A stretch of DNA of 64,000 bases from Pseudomonas cichorii (lineage in GTDB: Bacteria > Pseudomonadota > Gammaproteobacteria > Pseudomonadales > Pseudomonadaceae), in NCBI RefSeq assembly GCF_015471405.1, contig NZ_BLVZ01000008.1, positions 298,079-362,078 on the forward strand. The letters are read 5' to 3'. Numbering within the stretch: position 1 is the stretch's first letter; each line of letters starts with the position of its first letter. Under the pieces are notes generated by a model that was not told where the DNA came from, did not search any database, and worked only from the letters and a program-made list of their open reading frames with translations. This document shows positions 61,179 through 64,000 of the stretch, piece after piece. The position numbers were made by a program, and so were the translations under genes.

Positions 61179-63683
61179 ATGACCCGGCCTCAAGGTATCT
61201 CGCATTCAGTTTGTGCTGCCTCCGACTCACCAGCCCTGCGCACGGCCATTCGTGCAGCATTGGTTTCAATTGCTCTGGGCACAACGGCCTTGCCGCTTCA
61301 AGTGCAGGCCCAGGACAGCGCTTCGTCAACCAGTGTCGTACGCAACTACTCCATCGCAGCAGCCCCACTGGGCGAGGCGCTGAATCAGTTCGCCCGGCAG
61401 GCGGGGATCACGTTATCCGCGACACCGGCACAAACGGCAGGCGCTCGCTCACCGGGATTACAGGGTAATTATTCAATAGGTCAGGCCTTGAACATTCTGC
61501 TGGGTGGCAGCGGCTTGCAGGCCGTCTCGCAAGATGGCAGCAGTTATGTCCTGCGGGCCGTTGAAGACCAGACACTGTCGCTGCCAGACACGGATATTCG
61601 CGGGTTTGCCTTGGGAAATGCCTTGGGCAGCATGGAAGGCTATAACGCCACGCACAGCCAGATCGCGACCAAGACCAGTACGTCGCTACTGGAAACCTCA
61701 CAGTCCGTCTCGGTTGTCACCCGGCAACAGATGGACGATCAAGGTTCACAGACGGTTTCGCAAGCCATGCGCTATACCCCTGGCGTGCTGACCAATCCGT
61801 ATGGAGCAACTCATCGGTACGACTATGTCGCGATGCGCGGCTTCAATGACGGGTCTGTGGATAACATCTATCTGGACGGTCTGAAGTCCATGGGCGATAG
61901 CGGGACTTACAGCACCATGCAGGTCGACCCGTACTTCCTTGAGCGGGTCGATATCCTCAAAGGTCCTTCGTCGGTGCTCTATGGTCGCAGCTCTCCGGGT
62001 GGCCTGGTGGCGCTGACCAGCAAGAAACCGCTTTATGAGCCTTATCACCAGATCCAGGCCACGGTCGGTACACAGGGTCAGCGAGGCTTGGCATTCGATT
62101 TCAGTGGTCCTGTGGATGAAGACAAACGCATTGCCTATCGACTTACGGGGCTGACCGATAAATCCGACACCCAGTTCGATCATGTGGAAGAGAAACGCTA
62201 TGCGCTGGCTCCCACCGTAAGCATCGACTTCAACGAAGACACTTCGCTGACACTGCAAGCCTATCTACAGCACGACCCCGAAGGTGGCTATCACGGTGGC
62301 GTGCCGGCGGATGGTGCGCTTCATCAACGCAATGGCCAGCGCATATCGGAGAACTTTTTCGATGGCGAACCAGGCGTGGATGGCTTCAGCCGTGACCAAC
62401 AGTCATTCGGCTATCAATTCGAGCATCGCTTCAATGATGTCTTCACGGCACGGCAGAACTTCCGCTACCTGGATTCCAGGGTGAAGAACGAGCAGGTCTA
62501 CGCCTATGGCTGGACCAGCGCGACCGGCAACGAACTGAATCGTTATTACTCCGGTGGCGATGAGCGTCTGCACGCATTCATCATCGATAACATGCTGCAG
62601 GCTGAGTTCTTTACCGGGTCGGCCAAGCATACAACGCTGCTCGGCGTGGACTATCAACGACGCAAGACCGTGGTTGACTGGACCAGCGGCGCAGTGACGT
62701 CCCTGGATGCTTTCAATCCCGTGTATGGAAACTCCGCAATCAGTTATTACAGCCCGACCAGTTACCTGCGGCGCCTGGAACAGACAGGCCTTTATGCGCA
62801 GGATTTGATTGAGCTCGACAAGTGGCGCTTCTCACTGGGTATCCGCCAGGATTGGGTGGAAACCTCCGACGAGAACCGACTGGCTGAGACAGGGCGTCCG
62901 GCAGGAACCGAAATTAGTGACAAGCGAACCAAGCTCACTGGCAGGGCCGGTGTACTTTATCTGTTCGATAACGGGATTGCGCCGTACCTCAGCTATTCCG
63001 AGTCGTTTAACCCGAACTCTTACTCCGACAGCAGCGGTAACCCGCTGGCGCCTACGGACGGCACCCAATGGGAAGCCGGGATCAAATATCAGCCACCAGG
63101 CACAGACAATCTGTTTACTGCTTCAGCCTTCCATATCGATCAAGAAAACCTGGCTTCCAAGCTGCCTCAAGAAAACTTCTACCGTCCTGTTGGCGCAATA
63201 CGCTCACAGGGACTGGAGCTTGAAGCTCATATTCAGCTGACCGATAACTTCAAAGTGCTGGGCAGTTACACGCTGACAGATATCGAATACTCGAAGTCGA
63301 TGATCAGCACATTGAGTTCGGCGACCACTATCATCGAGAACAAAGGAAATTCACCCACCCAGGCCCCCAAACATATGGCTTCGGTCTGGGGTGATTATGC
63401 ATTCAACAGTGGCGCTCTCGACGGGCTGCGTCTGGGCGGTGGTGTTCGGTATGTCGGCTATAGCTGGGCGGATGCTGAAAACACCATGAAGGTTCCAGCG
63501 TACACATTGCTGGATGCATCTGTGGGGTATGACCTGAGCAAGGTAGGGCTCAAAGGTGTTGATGTGCGGGTAAACGCAAACAACCTGACCAACGAATCCT
63601 ATGTCGCGTCCTGCGCAAGCTTGAGCTTCTGTTATATGGGCGAAGAACGAAATTTGAGTGCGACCGTAAGCTATCAGTTCTAA
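61179..63683 (+). CDS. TonB-dependent siderophore receptor (FoxA/FiuA-like transducer)
   Basis: 834 residues from ATG 61179. Signal peptide ends near LPLQVQAQ; STN domain (about 50-110: PLGEALNQFARQAGITLSA); plug with TSTSLLETSQSVSVVT, YVAMRGFNDGSVDNIYLDG and RVDILKGPSSVLYGRSSPGG; barrel ending YQF. The end (NESYVASCASLSFCYMGEER) with two cysteines near the last strand is typical of the FhuA/FoxA/FiuA hydroxamate-receptor branch, so ferrioxamine or ferrichrome are likely ligands. Transducer for the 59598/60095 pair. Confidence 0.93.
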   Translation: MTRPQGISHSVCAASDSPALRTAIRAALVSIALGTTALPLQVQAQDSASSTSVVRNYSIAAAPLGEALNQFARQAGITLSATPAQTAGARSPGLQGNYSIGQALNILLGGSGLQAVSQDGSSYVLRAVEDQTLSLPDTDIRGFALGNALGSMEGYNATHSQIATKTSTSLLETSQSVSVVTRQQMDDQGSQTVSQAMRYTPGVLTNPYGATHRYDYVAMRGFNDGSVDNIYLDGLKSMGDSGTYSTMQVDPYFLERVDILKGPSSVLYGRSSPGGLVALTSKKPLYEPYHQIQATVGTQGQRGLAFDFSGPVDEDKRIAYRLTGLTDKSDTQFDHVEEKRYALAPTVSIDFNEDTSLTLQAYLQHDPEGGYHGGVPADGALHQRNGQRISENFFDGEPGVDGFSRDQQSFGYQFEHRFNDVFTARQNFRYLDSRVKNEQVYAYGWTSATGNELNRYYSGGDERLHAFIIDNMLQAEFFTGSAKHTTLLGVDYQRRKTVVDWTSGAVTSLDAFNPVYGNSAISYYSPTSYLRRLEQTGLYAQDLIELDKWRFSLGIRQDWVETSDENRLAETGRPAGTEISDKRTKLTGRAGVLYLFDNGIAPYLSYSESFNPNSYSDSSGNPLAPTDGTQWEAGIKYQPPGTDNLFTASAFHIDQENLASKLPQENFYRPVGAIRSQGLELEAHIQLTDNFKVLGSYTLTDIEYSKSMISTLSSATTIIENKGNSPTQAPKHMASVWGDYAFNSGALDGLRLGGGVRYVGYSWADAENTMKVPAYTLLDASVGYDLSKVGLKGVDVRVNANNLTNESYVASCASLSFCYMGEERNLSATVSYQF

Positions 63684-63701
63684 ATAGTTGCGTCGCTCGA
63701 A

Positions 63702-63733
63702 GCCAGCCTTCAGCAGTGGAGGCTGGTTTTTTT
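63702..63733 (+). terminator. Terminator of the siderophore-receptor gene
   Basis: CCAGCCT ... AGGCTGG hairpin followed by seven T residues. Confidence 0.85.
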
Positions 63734-63783
63734 GTGTGTGGCTTTCGAGAGCCTGGGGATATCTTTGCTGGGAGCAGAAAGAC

Positions 63784-63816
63784 AAAACCCCTGTCTGCGT
63801 CAGCAGACAGGGGTTT
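63784..63816 (-). terminator. Terminator of the ribosomal RNA operon
   Basis: AAACCCCTGTCTGC and its inverted copy around a 4-base loop, with TTTTGTC on the minus strand, directly after 5S rRNA. Confidence 0.9.
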
Positions 63817-63825
63817 CGGAATGAA

Positions 63826-63943
63826 TCTTGACAATGACCTACTCTCACATGGGGAAACCCCACACTACCATCGGCGATGCATCGTTTCACTGCTGAGTTC
63901 GGGATGGGATCAGGTGGTTCCAATGCTCTATGGTCGTCAAGAA
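63826..63943 (-). rRNA. rrf: 5S ribosomal RNA
   Basis: The minus strand reads TTCTTGACGACCATAGAGCA, then the conserved ACCACCTGATCCCATCCCGA and ACTCAGCAGTGAAACG loops, and ends GAGAGTAGGTCATTGTCAAG. Ends may be off by a few bases. The remaining bases to 64000 are 23S-5S spacer, so the rest of the operon lies to the right of the window. Confidence 0.95.
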
Positions 63944-64000
63944 ATTCTGTTGCCGATCCGTTACCGAGTAACGTGACAGCGAAATTGGGTGACTTCTACT

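Overview
The window reads as chromosomal DNA of a fluorescent Pseudomonas, most likely of the P. syringae group. The evidence is the gene content: an mgoBCAD (pvf-type) signalling operon, aguBA, dctBD, a fdhD-fdhF/YdeP pair, OprD-family and FpvA-like outer-membrane proteins, an RsmX-type sRNA, and many copies of a palindromic GTAGGAGCGAATTCATTCGCG-type REP element. Species is not resolved from sequence alone.

Layout. Positions 1-3.4 kb hold the end of a LysR regulator, a family 2 glycosyltransferase, a 2OG-Fe(II) oxygenase and a membrane-anchored J-domain protein. At 4.03 kb an intact tRNA-Thr(UGU) begins a roughly 7.5 kb genomic island. The tRNA 3' end and its terminator recur near 11.6 kb, and a 145-bp flank is also repeated (4237 and 11730). 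Inside lie a DUF6124 gene with a structured leader, a tyrosine recombinase, a two-gene nuclease plus HerA-ATPase module that looks like an antiphage system, a small membrane protein, and a protein with the R-S-E layout of ADP-ribosyltransferases. From 11.7 to 25 kb come a small conserved gene with a long folded leader, a membrane protein, a chemoreceptor, an oxidoreductase/AraC pair, an OprD porin, and aguBA beside a large kinase-aminotransferase fusion.

25.4-38.8 kb is housekeeping and metabolic: rfbBAC (no rfbD here), the dctBD two-component system, nudE-cysQ, yrfG, lysM, and a LysR-fdhD-oxidoreductase group. At 39-46.7 kb are a glycine-zipper protein, a membrane-anchored hypothetical protein, an RsmX-like sRNA with GGA motifs in hairpin loops, a C5 methyltransferase with an overlapping unassigned partner (probable type II R-M), a DUF945 protein, an HTH/PIN toxin-antitoxin pair, and a HAD phosphatase.

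46.8-63.7 kb is built of two FecI-FecR-TonB receptor cassettes that flank an aldo/keto reductase, a GntR regulator and the mgoBCAD operon. The operon encodes two diiron-type oxygenases, an A-PCP-reductase NRPS and a SRPBCC protein. By analogy with leudiazen/valdiazen clusters it should make a small diazeniumdiolate signal under Gac/Rsm control, so the RsmX-like gene 13 kb upstream is functionally relevant. The window ends in the 5S gene of a ribosomal operon on the minus strand.
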